Positions 26,513-36,518 of a stretch of 37,096 bases of DNA are shown here, in pieces (within the stretch, counting starts at the first letter, position 1; each line of letters starts with the position of its first letter). Source of the stretch: Candidatus Gastranaerophilales bacterium. Its GTDB lineage: Bacteria; Cyanobacteriota; Vampirovibrionia; Gastranaerophilales; JANQFW01. Position numbers and translations under genes: made by a program. The stretch spans positions 1-37,096 of the forward strand of contig JANQHM010000268.1 in NCBI GenBank assembly GCA_028282645.1, given 5' to 3'. The notes beneath the pieces are model-generated. The model was not told where the DNA came from. It did no database searches and worked only from the letters and a program-made list of their open reading frames with translations.

Positions 26513-27916
26513 TTAATTGCCTTTTATAACAAAAACAGGCTTTAATTTAGCTACCTTTCTGGCAAGACCTGCCTTGCAGACAGAATTTATTACTTCATCA
26601 TAATCCTTATAAGCTTCCGTAAATTCATCCACGGGATAATTTCTCATATTTGTTAAAACATCAGCCTCTTCCATTTTTTTGTTTACATAGCTCTGCGATA
26701 ATGTTCTCTTTGCTTCATTTCTGCCCATTGACCTGCCGGCACCATGGGGTACGGTATAATAATTGTTTTTAGATGACTCTAAGCCAACCATAATTGAACT
26801 GCCGGAAATAGAAGAACCCGGAATAATTACCGGATGGCCGGTATTATAAAACTTTGTGGGTTTTAAAGCAGGATGACCCGCAGGAAAGGCTCTTGTCGCA
26901 CCTTTCCTGTGTACATAATATTTTTCACCGTTTATTTCTTCCAACTGCGCCAGGTTATGAGAAATTAAATAAACAAAATTGATTTTAGCCTTTGGATACA
27001 AGCTTTCAACAGCGAATTTAATCGCCTTATTAATTGCCAAGTGATTAACAATAGCAAAATTAGCGGCGCATCCCATAGACAATAAATAATCTTTTCCTAT
27101 TTGCGAGTCTACTTTTGCCCATACGAGTTCTCTGTCAGACAGCGCAATATTATTAACACTAAAATAATCCCATAATTTTTTAAAATATTCTGTTGCGATT
27201 TGATGCCCCAGCCCTCTTGAGCCACAATGTGTTAAAAATCCGACACCTTCTGATATCTCCCACGCTGATGCAAGATTTTTATCAAGTATATTAACGTTTT
27301 GAGCTTCTAAAAAATGGTTTCCGCTGCCTAAAGAACCAATTTGTTCCTCGCCTCTTTTTATAACCTGTCCGCTTAACAGATTTGCATCTGCCGGTAAATA
27401 AGTTCTTTCCAGATTTTCTAACCATTCTAAAGGTATGCCTAAATCTTTCATTAAATCATGCTCTTTAGTTCCATTGTTTAAAATGGAAAAATATTCATTT
27501 TTACTTACTTTTAGCTGTTTTTTTGTTCTGTTTTTACCTACTCCATAAGGCACATACTCGCATATTTCGTTGATTAATTCTCTTCTTGCGATTTTATCTT
27601 TTAAAATTTTCGGATCTAAATCCGTTTGTAAATAAGATACTGAGCAGCTTATATCATAGCCTACAGGCCCGAGCATAATTGAATCTTTAGTTGCTACCAT
27701 ACTTCCGATAGGGCATCCATAGCCTTCATGTGCGTCAGCATTAAGGTTTATTTTGTTTACACCATTGGTAAGTGCTGTGTTTACAGCTTGTTGTATGGTT
27801 TTATCGCTAAAAGCACTTACTATTTTTTCTGTTGCAAATATATCAATAATTTTTCCGTTAGATATTTCAGGGTTTATGATGAAGTGAGCATCACCCTTTT
27901 TTACTAGTTTTTCCAT
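26513..27916 (-). CDS. rtcB: RtcB-family RNA ligase
   Basis: NADAHEGYGCPIGSMVAT, GPVGYDISCSV, GSLGSGNHFLE, THCGSRGLGHQIA, PHGAGRSMGRNEAKR. Confidence 0.92.
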   Translation of the reverse strand: MEKLVKKGDAHFIINPEISNGKIIDIFATEKIVSAFSDKTIQQAVNTALTNGVNKINLNADAHEGYGCPIGSMVATKDSIMLGPVGYDISCSVSYLQTDLDPKILKDKIARRELINEICEYVPYGVGKNRTKKQLKVSKNEYFSILNNGTKEHDLMKDLGIPLEWLENLERTYLPADANLLSGQVIKRGEEQIGSLGSGNHFLEAQNVNILDKNLASAWEISEGVGFLTHCGSRGLGHQIATEYFKKLWDYFSVNNIALSDRELVWAKVDSQIGKDYLLSMGCAANFAIVNHLAINKAIKFAVESLYPKAKINFVYLISHNLAQLEEINGEKYYVHRKGATRAFPAGHPALKPTKFYNTGHPVIIPGSSISGSSIMVGLESSKNNYYTVPHGAGRSMGRNEAKRTLSQSYVNKKMEEADVLTNMRNYPVDEFTEAYKDYDEVINSVCKAGLARKVAKLKPVFVIKGN

Positions 27917-27946
27917 TTTTTTTAAGCCTCAAAAAAAATTTTTTCC

Positions 27947-28501
27947 TTATTTATTATAATGCTTCATATAAGGTATTGCCAGAATATTATTGATAATATG
28001 CACCAAAAGAGGTACTAATAAATTACCTGTTAAAAGATATAGTCCGCCCAGATAGAATCCTGCCAGCATCGTATAAATACCGTAATTTACAGTTTTTTTA
28101 TCACTCACATGAAATAACCCGAATACTAAAGACGCAAAAATAATACCAAATTGTTGTTGCATTACTCCTCTAAAGAATATTTCCTCTGCGGCACCAGAGA
28201 ATATCCCTATCATTATAGCTTGGTACCAGCTTATATTTTGAAAAGCTGTTGATAATTTTATAAATGATTTTTTTATAATTTTAAAAAATTTTATATATTT
28301 AGATAAATATCTTATTGAAATAAAATTAGTAGTAATTAATAATAAACATGCAGCTAAAGCCAGCAAAATATCATTTAAGTTAAATGATATTAAAGCAAGA
28401 GGGTTGATTTTAATATAATATCCCCATATTAACGCCACAACAAAAAGAAAACTTTCTGTTAAAACAATAACTTTAGTTAAATTATACTGGCCTGCTTGCA
28501 T
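27947..28501 (-). CDS. CPBP-family intramembrane metalloprotease (CAAX protease-like)
   Basis: GAAEEIFFRGVMQQ, FASLVFGLFHVSD, PLLVHIINNIL. Confidence 0.85.
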   Translation of the reverse strand: MQAGQYNLTKVIVLTESFLFVVALIWGYYIKINPLALISFNLNDILLALAACLLLITTNFISIRYLSKYIKFFKIIKKSFIKLSTAFQNISWYQAIMIGIFSGAAEEIFFRGVMQQQFGIIFASLVFGLFHVSDKKTVNYGIYTMLAGFYLGGLYLLTGNLLVPLLVHIINNILAIPYMKHYNK

Positions 28502-28573
28502 ATTTTTATTCTTTTTCTGTTATGTTTATTTTATTGTGATTCAAATAACTTTTAATAATTATTTTTTTTAATA

Positions 28574-28682
28574 TTATACTAACTCTAAAATACTTTTCAG
28601 ATTCTTTAATCAGATAAAAGCTAATAAAATAGACTAAACTTTGAAAAGAGTAATCTGAAATTCAATTGATAAGCTGTATTAA
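28574..28682. promoter_or_regulatory. Family 2 element between divergent CPBP protease and mutS2; putative bidirectional promoter
   Basis: Left arm (minus): CTGAAA 28600-28595, 16 bp, TATAAT 28578-28573. Right arm (plus): CTGAAA 28655-28660, 16 bp, TATTAA 28677-28682. Confidence 0.6.
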
Positions 28683-28718
28683 ATAATAAATAAAAATCAA
28701 AAAAAGAAAAAATAAATC

Positions 28719-31091
28719 ATGTATAGTGAAGAAAAAACTTTTAAACTCCTGGAATGGAACATTGTATTAGGCAAACTGGCAAGCTTTGCAACCTGCTCCA
28801 TCGGTAAACAGCGTTGTTTGGACACACCTGTTTTTACAGACACAAAAAAAATACAGGAAGAATTAACCCTGACAACCCAGGCAAGATTTTTGCTAGACCA
28901 TCAACTACACCCTCCAATGGGTGGTATAACAGATATATTTGAATTTGTTGATCTTGCTCACTCAGGTCATACCTTAATAAACACAGAATTAATTGATATA
29001 GCCAAAGCAATTGAAGTCTCAAGGCGTTTAAAATCTTTTTTAACAAGATATCAGGAGGAAGCACCTGAGTTAGCCCAGTTAAATGAAAACTTATACGAAA
29101 ATAAAGAGCTGGAAGAGAATATTCTGGATATATTTGATAACGCAGGCAATGTCCTGGATTCGGCAAGCCCTGAGCTTAAAAGGCTAAGAAATAGTCTTAA
29201 GGACCAGATCTTTAATTTAAAAAATAAATTGAATCATTTAATTCAATCCCCTCAAGTATCAAAATACTTGCAAGAATCCGTATATACTCAACGCGAAGAT
29301 AGATATGTTATTCCTGTAAAGGCTGAATTTAAATCATTAGTACCGGGCATAGTACACGATACATCCTCAAGTGGCGCAACATTTTTTATTGAACCCAAAG
29401 CAGTAGTTGAATTAAATAACTCAATAAGAGAAACAGAATTAAAAATAGAACAGGAAATAAGAAGAATTTTTACTGAATTATCTAATAAGATTGGTGAACA
29501 CAGTGAAGAAATAATCAGAGCAACTTATGCACTTGCCGAGCTTGATTTTATTTTTGCAAAAGCAAAGTATAGTATATTTTTAAAAGCAATTGAGCCGGAT
29601 TTAAATAATGATAAATATTTATTATTAAAAAGTGTTAAGCACCCGGTATTAATGACTGTTATAGAAGAAGTTATTCCTAATGATTTTGAAATAGGAAAAG
29701 ATTGGAACAGCTTGATAATAACCGGATCTAATACAGGCGGTAAAACTGTTTTATTAAAAACAGTAGGCCTAAGCGTTCTGATGACAAAAGCAGGCCTGCA
29801 TATTCCGGCACATGAAGCTAATATTTATCCGTTTAAAAATATATTTGTAGATATAGGCGATGAACAAAGCGTAATTCAAAGCTTATCAACATTTTCCGGT
29901 CATATGGTAAATATTATTAATATACTAAACGCTGTTAACGATGATTCTTTAGTCCTCTTTGACGAAGTAGGAGCCGGTACAGATCCCTCCGAAGGCTCTG
30001 CGTTGGCACAATCAATACTGGAAGAACTTTATAACAAGGAAGCAAGGACCATAGTAACCACCCACTATGGCGAGCTAAAGTCCCTTGCTTATACCCAAAA
30101 AGGTTTTTACAACGCAAGTGTTGAGTTCAACGCAGAAACCCTTGCCCCAACCTATAAGTTATTAATGGGAATTCCTGGAAAAAGTAATGCAATTACAATA
30201 GCAATCAATTTGGGATTAAGTAAAAACGTTGCAGATAAAGCGCAGGAGATATATTTAACCCAAAAAGACCCGTCAGGTATAGTTCTGGAGGAGCTGCAAA
30301 TCACTCAACAACGCTTATCAAAAGATGCCCAAAAAGTTGAAGAAACAAAAGGCGAACTTGAAAAACTTGAAAAAGAATACAGTGAAAACATAGAAAAACT
30401 CAGGCATGAAAAGAAAAAAACACTTACGGTTTACAAGAAAAAATTTGAAAGCGAAATACTCGCAGCACGCTCAGAGCTAAAATCTATTTTAAATGAAATT
30501 AAGCGCACCAAAAGCGAAAAGCTACTAAAAAGAGGCGCAGGCAAAATAACTCAGGTCGAGTCCGTTCTAAGAGATATAACAGCTAAGGAAATGGAAGGCT
30601 TGAAGCCTGAAATCGAAAAGGTTGACTGGGATAATATAAAAATAGGCGATCAGGTGTACTTAAAGGATTTAGAACAAGATGCAACTCTTTTGAGCATGCC
30701 CGATAAAAATAAAAACGTACAAGTTCAAATAGGATTGCTAAAAACAAATGTTAAAGCCTCAAAAGTATATAAATCCGAACGAAAGAAGCCTGCAGAAGAA
30801 GTAAAAACTCAAGAAAAATATAAAAATTTTAAGCTTACAAAAATAAGAATAAGTAATAAACTTGATTTAAGAGGCTTTAAGGTAGAGGACGCACTTATTG
30901 AAGTGGATCTTTACCTTGATGAGGCTGCTTTATCTAATTTAACTCCGGTATATTTAATCCATGGTCACGGAACAGGAGCATTGAAGCAAGCAATACGGGA
31001 TTATTTAAAATCTTCTCCTTATGTTACGAACTTCAGGCCTGGTGACAAGTCAGAAGGCGGCGACGGAGTAAGTGTTGTGGAGCTTAAATAA
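28719..31091 (+). CDS. mutS2: Endonuclease MutS2 with C-terminal Smr domain
   Basis: ITGSNTGGKTVLLKTVGL, LVLFDEVGAGTDPSEGSALA, TTHYGELKSLAY; LDLRGFKVEDAL, HGHGTGALKQAIRDYL. Confidence 0.95.
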   Translation: MYSEEKTFKLLEWNIVLGKLASFATCSIGKQRCLDTPVFTDTKKIQEELTLTTQARFLLDHQLHPPMGGITDIFEFVDLAHSGHTLINTELIDIAKAIEVSRRLKSFLTRYQEEAPELAQLNENLYENKELEENILDIFDNAGNVLDSASPELKRLRNSLKDQIFNLKNKLNHLIQSPQVSKYLQESVYTQREDRYVIPVKAEFKSLVPGIVHDTSSSGATFFIEPKAVVELNNSIRETELKIEQEIRRIFTELSNKIGEHSEEIIRATYALAELDFIFAKAKYSIFLKAIEPDLNNDKYLLLKSVKHPVLMTVIEEVIPNDFEIGKDWNSLIITGSNTGGKTVLLKTVGLSVLMTKAGLHIPAHEANIYPFKNIFVDIGDEQSVIQSLSTFSGHMVNIINILNAVNDDSLVLFDEVGAGTDPSEGSALAQSILEELYNKEARTIVTTHYGELKSLAYTQKGFYNASVEFNAETLAPTYKLLMGIPGKSNAITIAINLGLSKNVADKAQEIYLTQKDPSGIVLEELQITQQRLSKDAQKVEETKGELEKLEKEYSENIEKLRHEKKKTLTVYKKKFESEILAARSELKSILNEIKRTKSEKLLKRGAGKITQVESVLRDITAKEMEGLKPEIEKVDWDNIKIGDQVYLKDLEQDATLLSMPDKNKNVQVQIGLLKTNVKASKVYKSERKKPAEEVKTQEKYKNFKLTKIRISNKLDLRGFKVEDALIEVDLYLDEAALSNLTPVYLIHGHGTGALKQAIRDYLKSSPYVTNFRPGDKSEGGDGVSVVELK

Positions 31092-31256
31092 AAATTATAT
31101 TTTATTTAAAAATTTAACTGGCGTATGAGTTATATTAATTTCTTCAACTTTGTTTTGTAACAAATTATATACTTTTACAAATTAAAGACTAAATATTCCT
31201 TAAAATTTATCGATTAATAACTTAGTGAGTTATTAATCATGGGGTTTTTGCATATT

Positions 31257-33128
31257 ATGAAAACAAATAAAAAAGCACAACAGTTGGTAGAGTTTGCATT
31301 GATTTTACCGATTATAATAATTGTTTTAGTTGTTATAGTAGAATTTGGTTATATTATAAATGCAAGAATATCGCTGTCAGAGTCAGTTAAGCTATCAATG
31401 ATAAAAGTAAATCAACTATATTCACAGCCCGGAGATGATACGACTAAACAAGCTGCTATTATGACCAGTATAGAAGACGATCTTAAAACATATTTTGATG
31501 ATCAAGGACTCCCTTATTCAGATTCACTGGCAGTTACTATAGAAAGAATACCTAATAGCTTAACTTCAATTATTAGAGTAAATTACGTATATAAGCCCTT
31601 TTTTTCGTTAGCAAATTTTTTCGGCTCGGAGATAATACCTACAGAATATACTTTTACATCAACTCAAGTAGTTAATGATGTGCTTTTACAAGCAAATAAC
31701 CTTGATTCCGCATTATCAACAACAGATCTTTCTTCATTTGGCAAAACGGCAACTAATTTTGACGGAAGGAACAGCATTCTAAAAAATCAAGAATTTGTAA
31801 TAGATGCAATGAATACATTGGACTTAAGAAAAAGTGTTGTTTTTTTAGTGGGTATTGATACTAATGATTATACTTATGCTAGGCTTATAAACTGGTATGG
31901 AGAAGACTTACTGCCCGCAAATCTCCTGGTTAATATTCAAACCGGAACTCTTTTTGTAAAGTCTCCATATTATTCAGTAGCATTATTTGATACACAAATA
32001 CCTTATATTTGGGTACTCACATCATTAGGATTTTCTCAAGCAATATACAGCAAAATAGATACAAACCCCGATATCCCGGAGAGAAGAGTTATGTTTCAAG
32101 ATGAAGACATTACTTTTAATTTGGGGATACCCTGGTGCAGTCAGCAATCTTGCGTAAGCTGCGGTGACTGTGCTGATGATATGACTGATATAAATTTAGA
32201 TAATCTTAATAAGCGCGGAATTAGTATGCTCCTTGATTCTAACAACCCCTCTTATGGAGCAATGGAGAAAATTAAAGTAGTAACCGGTAACACCAGGCCG
32301 GAAACAATTTTCAATCACAATTTTATAAGATCTAATTATGTTTTAAGGTTGTATGTTCCAAATGCAACAAAACCTGTTGATGCTGATAACGGATTTAAAT
32401 TTGATTTTGAAATTGATGCTACAGGGGTTTTAATGGCCGGTGGAGGAACACCTGTTGATATAGTTGATGTTATTATGGACAATGATAATGATAATATACC
32501 AAATGCCTGGGATAATGACCCCGAATATATGGATGTTGATGGTAACGGTATAATTGACGGTAATGAGACTGTTAATATAGATCCTGCAATGGTAGAATAC
32601 GGTTTGCCTGAACATGCAGATGCTTCAACACTTGCGATAGGTGCAGTTGTTGCGTCTGCAACTCCTGATTGTAGTGGTACTCCTTCTCAATATACAGTTA
32701 CGGCAAATGAGCCCGCAGCTGATCCTTTAACCGGTGCTGCTCCTTATGAAATATATTATACAGGCCCTTTTGATTTTGCCGGAATGCCCAATACCATTAA
32801 TCCTGCAAATACATATATACCGCCTACCCAAAAAGTGGCATTAGTAGATATATCATTTTCAAAAGTCGGATCTGAAATGGTAGCAGGTGTATGTACTGCC
32901 GTAAATAAAAATATCGGCCCGTTTAAATATATTACTTATGATAATGCCGGAGTTCTTTTTGTAATCAGACGTTTTGCAACCTGGGATACTGATCCTGCTA
33001 TAGCAATTACTCAAAAAGTTGAATTCATAAATGGAGTGGAAGCTGCGGGAACAATAGATCTTGATGATTCTCCGGAATTAAAAGTTTTAGAAGCCAGCTT
33101 ATTTAGTGCTACTAACAAAGTACAATAA
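31257..33128 (+). CDS. TadE-like pseudopilin-type protein with long C-terminal region containing a D-rich Ca-binding-like segment
   Basis: AQQLVEFALILPIIIIVLVVIVEFGYIINARISLSESV; later DNDNDNIPNAWDNDPEYMDVDGNGIIDGNE; ATG 31257 preferred. Confidence 0.7.
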   Translation: MKTNKKAQQLVEFALILPIIIIVLVVIVEFGYIINARISLSESVKLSMIKVNQLYSQPGDDTTKQAAIMTSIEDDLKTYFDDQGLPYSDSLAVTIERIPNSLTSIIRVNYVYKPFFSLANFFGSEIIPTEYTFTSTQVVNDVLLQANNLDSALSTTDLSSFGKTATNFDGRNSILKNQEFVIDAMNTLDLRKSVVFLVGIDTNDYTYARLINWYGEDLLPANLLVNIQTGTLFVKSPYYSVALFDTQIPYIWVLTSLGFSQAIYSKIDTNPDIPERRVMFQDEDITFNLGIPWCSQQSCVSCGDCADDMTDINLDNLNKRGISMLLDSNNPSYGAMEKIKVVTGNTRPETIFNHNFIRSNYVLRLYVPNATKPVDADNGFKFDFEIDATGVLMAGGGTPVDIVDVIMDNDNDNIPNAWDNDPEYMDVDGNGIIDGNETVNIDPAMVEYGLPEHADASTLAIGAVVASATPDCSGTPSQYTVTANEPAADPLTGAAPYEIYYTGPFDFAGMPNTINPANTYIPPTQKVALVDISFSKVGSEMVAGVCTAVNKNIGPFKYITYDNAGVLFVIRRFATWDTDPAIAITQKVEFINGVEAAGTIDLDDSPELKVLEASLFSATNKVQ

Positions 33129-33147
33129 CTTAATAGGATAAAAGAAA

Positions 33148-34515
33148 ATGCAATATATAAAAAATAATAAAAGAAAAGGTGTATCATTACTTATTCTTGC
33201 ATTGGGCATTGTTGCACTAATGGGATTTGCCAGCTTTGTTGCAGACCTGGGTATGATAATGAATGCCAGGAATGAATTACAAAAGGTTGTAGAGTCCGTT
33301 GCTCTTGTAGGGGCATCAAATTTAGAACCCCAGCAGGATATAGCGGGTAATGTTACTATTGATACCAGTCAGGTTGTAACAGTAATGACAGATACTTATA
33401 ACCAGATGGTAGCTTCTAATCCCATGCTAGCTAATGCTTCAGCACCTACAATAACTTTTAATGCACAGTCAAAAGCTGTTAGAATATTTACAACTTTGGA
33501 TGTGGGAACGTATTTTGCAAAAATTATAGGAATAAATGCCGTTAGAGTTCAAGCACAGGCTGCGGCACTTTCTTCACCTTATTATTTAAATGCAACTTTC
33601 CCTAAGGGATTTAGTCCCGGAAGCATAATAAGAGAAACAAGCGGTGACAGTGATATCAGAAAACCCGTAGGTGATAATGAAAATGTTAATATGCTATTTG
33701 ATCGAGCCTTGAGTGCACCTGATAATAAAGCTTTAACTTTAGGGCCCGGCGGATATTTGACAATGCGTTTTACAATGCCGCTTATGGATGGTATAGGTGC
33801 TGATTTATATATAAGAGAAATAGGTAATCTTGAAGGCTATTATCTATTTGCAGGAAATGATGCAGACCCTGATAACCCTTATGTAAATGAAGTAATGACC
33901 GGATCCGGTATTAATTGGGTTAATATCAGCTGTACGGGTATTCCTGTAGATATTGATCCAACAGGTAGTCCTATTGGCTCTTATCTTGCTAATGTCAATT
34001 ATTCATCAGGAACAACTAAGGAAGCTAAATTTTATGGGAGCGGTATCTTTGATATCGGTAAAACCTGTACTGATTCCACTGGAAATATTTTATATGACGG
34101 TAATGTAAAAGGTGTAAAATATTTAAAAATCATTGATGATAATACTATTGACGGCTTTTTAAGAGAAGATATAACCAAGCCGGTTGTATTGATAGGAGAA
34201 AATTCATCAATAACTGCCGGAGTTGATATTGATGCAGTTGCTATTTTACATCATACAAGGTTAATAAGTACAATTGAATTTAATAAAGACACTGATAACG
34301 ATAATTTAATAGATTTATTGGAGACAATTATAGGTACAAATCCTTCTGCGGCAGATAGTGATGCTGACGGTATAAACGATTCTCTTGAATATTCAGGATG
34401 GTACGGGGCTTCACAATCTATTATTGATGCAGGAAGCCAACAAGCACAATTTACTAATCCGCTTGATGCTGAAACTGATGGACCTGGTATAATATATATA
34501 GATAATCCAAGCTAG
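33148..34515 (+). CDS. TadG-like (Flp pilus assembly TadE/G family) protein with C-terminal thrombospondin-3-like D-rich repeats
   Basis: KRKGVSLLILALGIVALMGFASFVADLGMIMNARNELQKVVESVALVGAS; DTDNDNLIDLLETIIGTNPSAADSDADGINDSLE. Confidence 0.75.
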   Translation: MQYIKNNKRKGVSLLILALGIVALMGFASFVADLGMIMNARNELQKVVESVALVGASNLEPQQDIAGNVTIDTSQVVTVMTDTYNQMVASNPMLANASAPTITFNAQSKAVRIFTTLDVGTYFAKIIGINAVRVQAQAAALSSPYYLNATFPKGFSPGSIIRETSGDSDIRKPVGDNENVNMLFDRALSAPDNKALTLGPGGYLTMRFTMPLMDGIGADLYIREIGNLEGYYLFAGNDADPDNPYVNEVMTGSGINWVNISCTGIPVDIDPTGSPIGSYLANVNYSSGTTKEAKFYGSGIFDIGKTCTDSTGNILYDGNVKGVKYLKIIDDNTIDGFLREDITKPVVLIGENSSITAGVDIDAVAILHHTRLISTIEFNKDTDNDNLIDLLETIIGTNPSAADSDADGINDSLEYSGWYGASQSIIDAGSQQAQFTNPLDAETDGPGIIYIDNPS

Positions 34516-34569
34516 TGATCTGATTTTTTATGTTATCAGAATTTCTATTGACATTTAACTAAAGGTTTT

Positions 34570-36063
34570 CTAGGCTTTTGGTCTCATAGTAGGGAATGCA
34601 ATTACATCTCTGATATTTGCAGAGTTTGTAAGTAACATTATAAGCCTATCAATACCAATACCCAGTCCACCAGTTGGAGGAAGACCATATTCTAATGCAG
34701 TAAGATAGTCTTCATCTACATCACAAGCTTCTTCATCACCTTCAGCTTTTGCCTGTGCTTGCATTTCAAAACGACTTCTTTGATCAATAGGATCATTTAA
34801 CTCGGAGAATGCATTAGCAACTTCCCAGCCGTTAATTCTTGTTTCAAATCTTTCAACAAGTCTTGAGTCATCTCTATGGGCTTTTGCAAGAGGAGAAATC
34901 TCTCTTGGATAATCAATAATATGAATTGGTTGAATCAAATGCGACTCAACCTTTTCTTCAAATACTTTATCAAGAATTTGTCCCCAATTATCATAATCAT
35001 CTTCAACTTCAACACCCATATTTTTAGCTGCTTCAATAGCTTCTTGAGGTAACAATAATTGTCTGAAGTCAACGCCTGTATATTTTTTTATTGCACCAAC
35101 CATTGTAGACCTTTGCCAAGGTGGTGATAAATCTATTTGTTTACCTTGGAAGTCAATTATCATAGTACCAAGAACTCTTTGAGCAATAGTGCTTATAAGA
35201 TTTTCTGTAAGTACCATCATTTCATTATAGTCAACATAAGCCTGATAAAGTTCCAGCATAGTAAATTCCGGATTATGCCTTGAAGAAATACCTTCGTTAC
35301 GGAAACATTTATTTAATTCAAATATTTTTTCATTCAAACCGCCAACCATTAATCTCTTTAAATACAATTCAGGAGCTATTCTTAAATACATAGGGATATC
35401 TAAAGTATTATGATGAGTAATAAAAGGTTTTGCAGATGCTCCGCCAGCCATTGTTTGAAGTAGTGGTGTATCAACTTCCAGAAAACCATGCTCTTTTAAA
35501 TAACTTCTTATTTCCTGAATAATAAAGCTTCTTTTTCTAAATATATTTTTAGAATCTTCATTCATAATGAGGTCCAGATAACGTTGCCTGGATCTTGTTT
35601 CAATGTCAGTAAGACCATGCCACTTTTCAGGAAGCGGTAAAAGTGCCTTGCATAAAATTTTTAAATCTTTAACTCTTACACTAAGCTCACCTCTTGGTGT
35701 TCTTCTTACTATACCGGACGCTCCTATCATATCTCCAATATCAAGATGCTTTAAAAGAGCTATTTTTTCTTCAGGCACAGAATCTTTATGCGTAAATAGT
35801 TGAATTTTGCCGGTACTGTCCATGATATCCATAAACATGCCGTTATTTCTAATAGCCATTATTCTTCCAGCTACATTATAAAAGTCTTCAGTCTCTTCAC
35901 CTTGTGCTAATTCAGCATATTTATCTTGCAATTCGCCGTTAGATGCGGTTCTGTCAAAAGTATACGGATAAGGATTGATCCCTTTATCTACAAGATCATT
36001 TAATTTTAATATCCGTGTATTTCTTAGTGATTCTATTGCACTTTGAGTAACTTTTTCAGTCAA
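34570..36063 (-). CDS. lysS: Lysyl-tRNA synthetase, class II
   Basis: RSRQRYLDLI, EVDTPLLQTMAGGASAKPFITHHNTLD, FRNEGISSRHNPEFTMLELYQAY, GLPPTGGLGIGIDRLIML. Start probably TTG 36063 (GGAGG upstream) rather than TTG 36084. Confidence 0.95.
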   Translation of the reverse strand: MTEKVTQSAIESLRNTRILKLNDLVDKGINPYPYTFDRTASNGELQDKYAELAQGEETEDFYNVAGRIMAIRNNGMFMDIMDSTGKIQLFTHKDSVPEEKIALLKHLDIGDMIGASGIVRRTPRGELSVRVKDLKILCKALLPLPEKWHGLTDIETRSRQRYLDLIMNEDSKNIFRKRSFIIQEIRSYLKEHGFLEVDTPLLQTMAGGASAKPFITHHNTLDIPMYLRIAPELYLKRLMVGGLNEKIFELNKCFRNEGISSRHNPEFTMLELYQAYVDYNEMMVLTENLISTIAQRVLGTMIIDFQGKQIDLSPPWQRSTMVGAIKKYTGVDFRQLLLPQEAIEAAKNMGVEVEDDYDNWGQILDKVFEEKVESHLIQPIHIIDYPREISPLAKAHRDDSRLVERFETRINGWEVANAFSELNDPIDQRSRFEMQAQAKAEGDEEACDVDEDYLTALEYGLPPTGGLGIGIDRLIMLLTNSANIRDVIAFPTMRPKA

Positions 36064-36120
36064 TTTGACCTCCAATTTTTTCAAACTTGTTATTTTATAA
36101 CTTAACTTACCAAAAAATTT

Positions 36121-36195
36121 GGTAGTGGTCTATCGAGCTCTGATGCCTGCAAAAAACTTGAGCTGTATCAAAAGTTTATAGTGATGACCATCACC
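36121..36195 (-). repeat. Family 1 dispersed repeat, copy E (internally deleted)
   Basis: ggtagtggtctatcgagctctgatgcctgc...ttgagctgtatcaaaagtttatagtgatgaccatcacc; lacks about 20 bp present in copy D. Confidence 0.85.
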
Positions 36196-36518
36196 TAAAA
36201 TTTTATCATTAAAATAAAGGCAAAGAAATCTAAGTTGAAAACACAAAAAAAATTATTATAATCATCCATGAATCGCTTTATACTTGAAAGTTAATTGGTA
36301 AACAGCAGAATAAATGTAAAGCTTTGTAACTTTGTTATTGACATGTTTTATTTTTTGCTAAAGTTTTTAAAGATTCAAACCGATAAATTTCATGTAAGCA
36401 AAAACAAAGTATAAAAAGCAAAAAGAAATGTGTATATTCTAAAATGATTATATTTACAGATTAAAAAGGATTTGAAGAAGGATAATCAGGTTATATTATA
36501 TAAAAGGAGTATTTGCTA

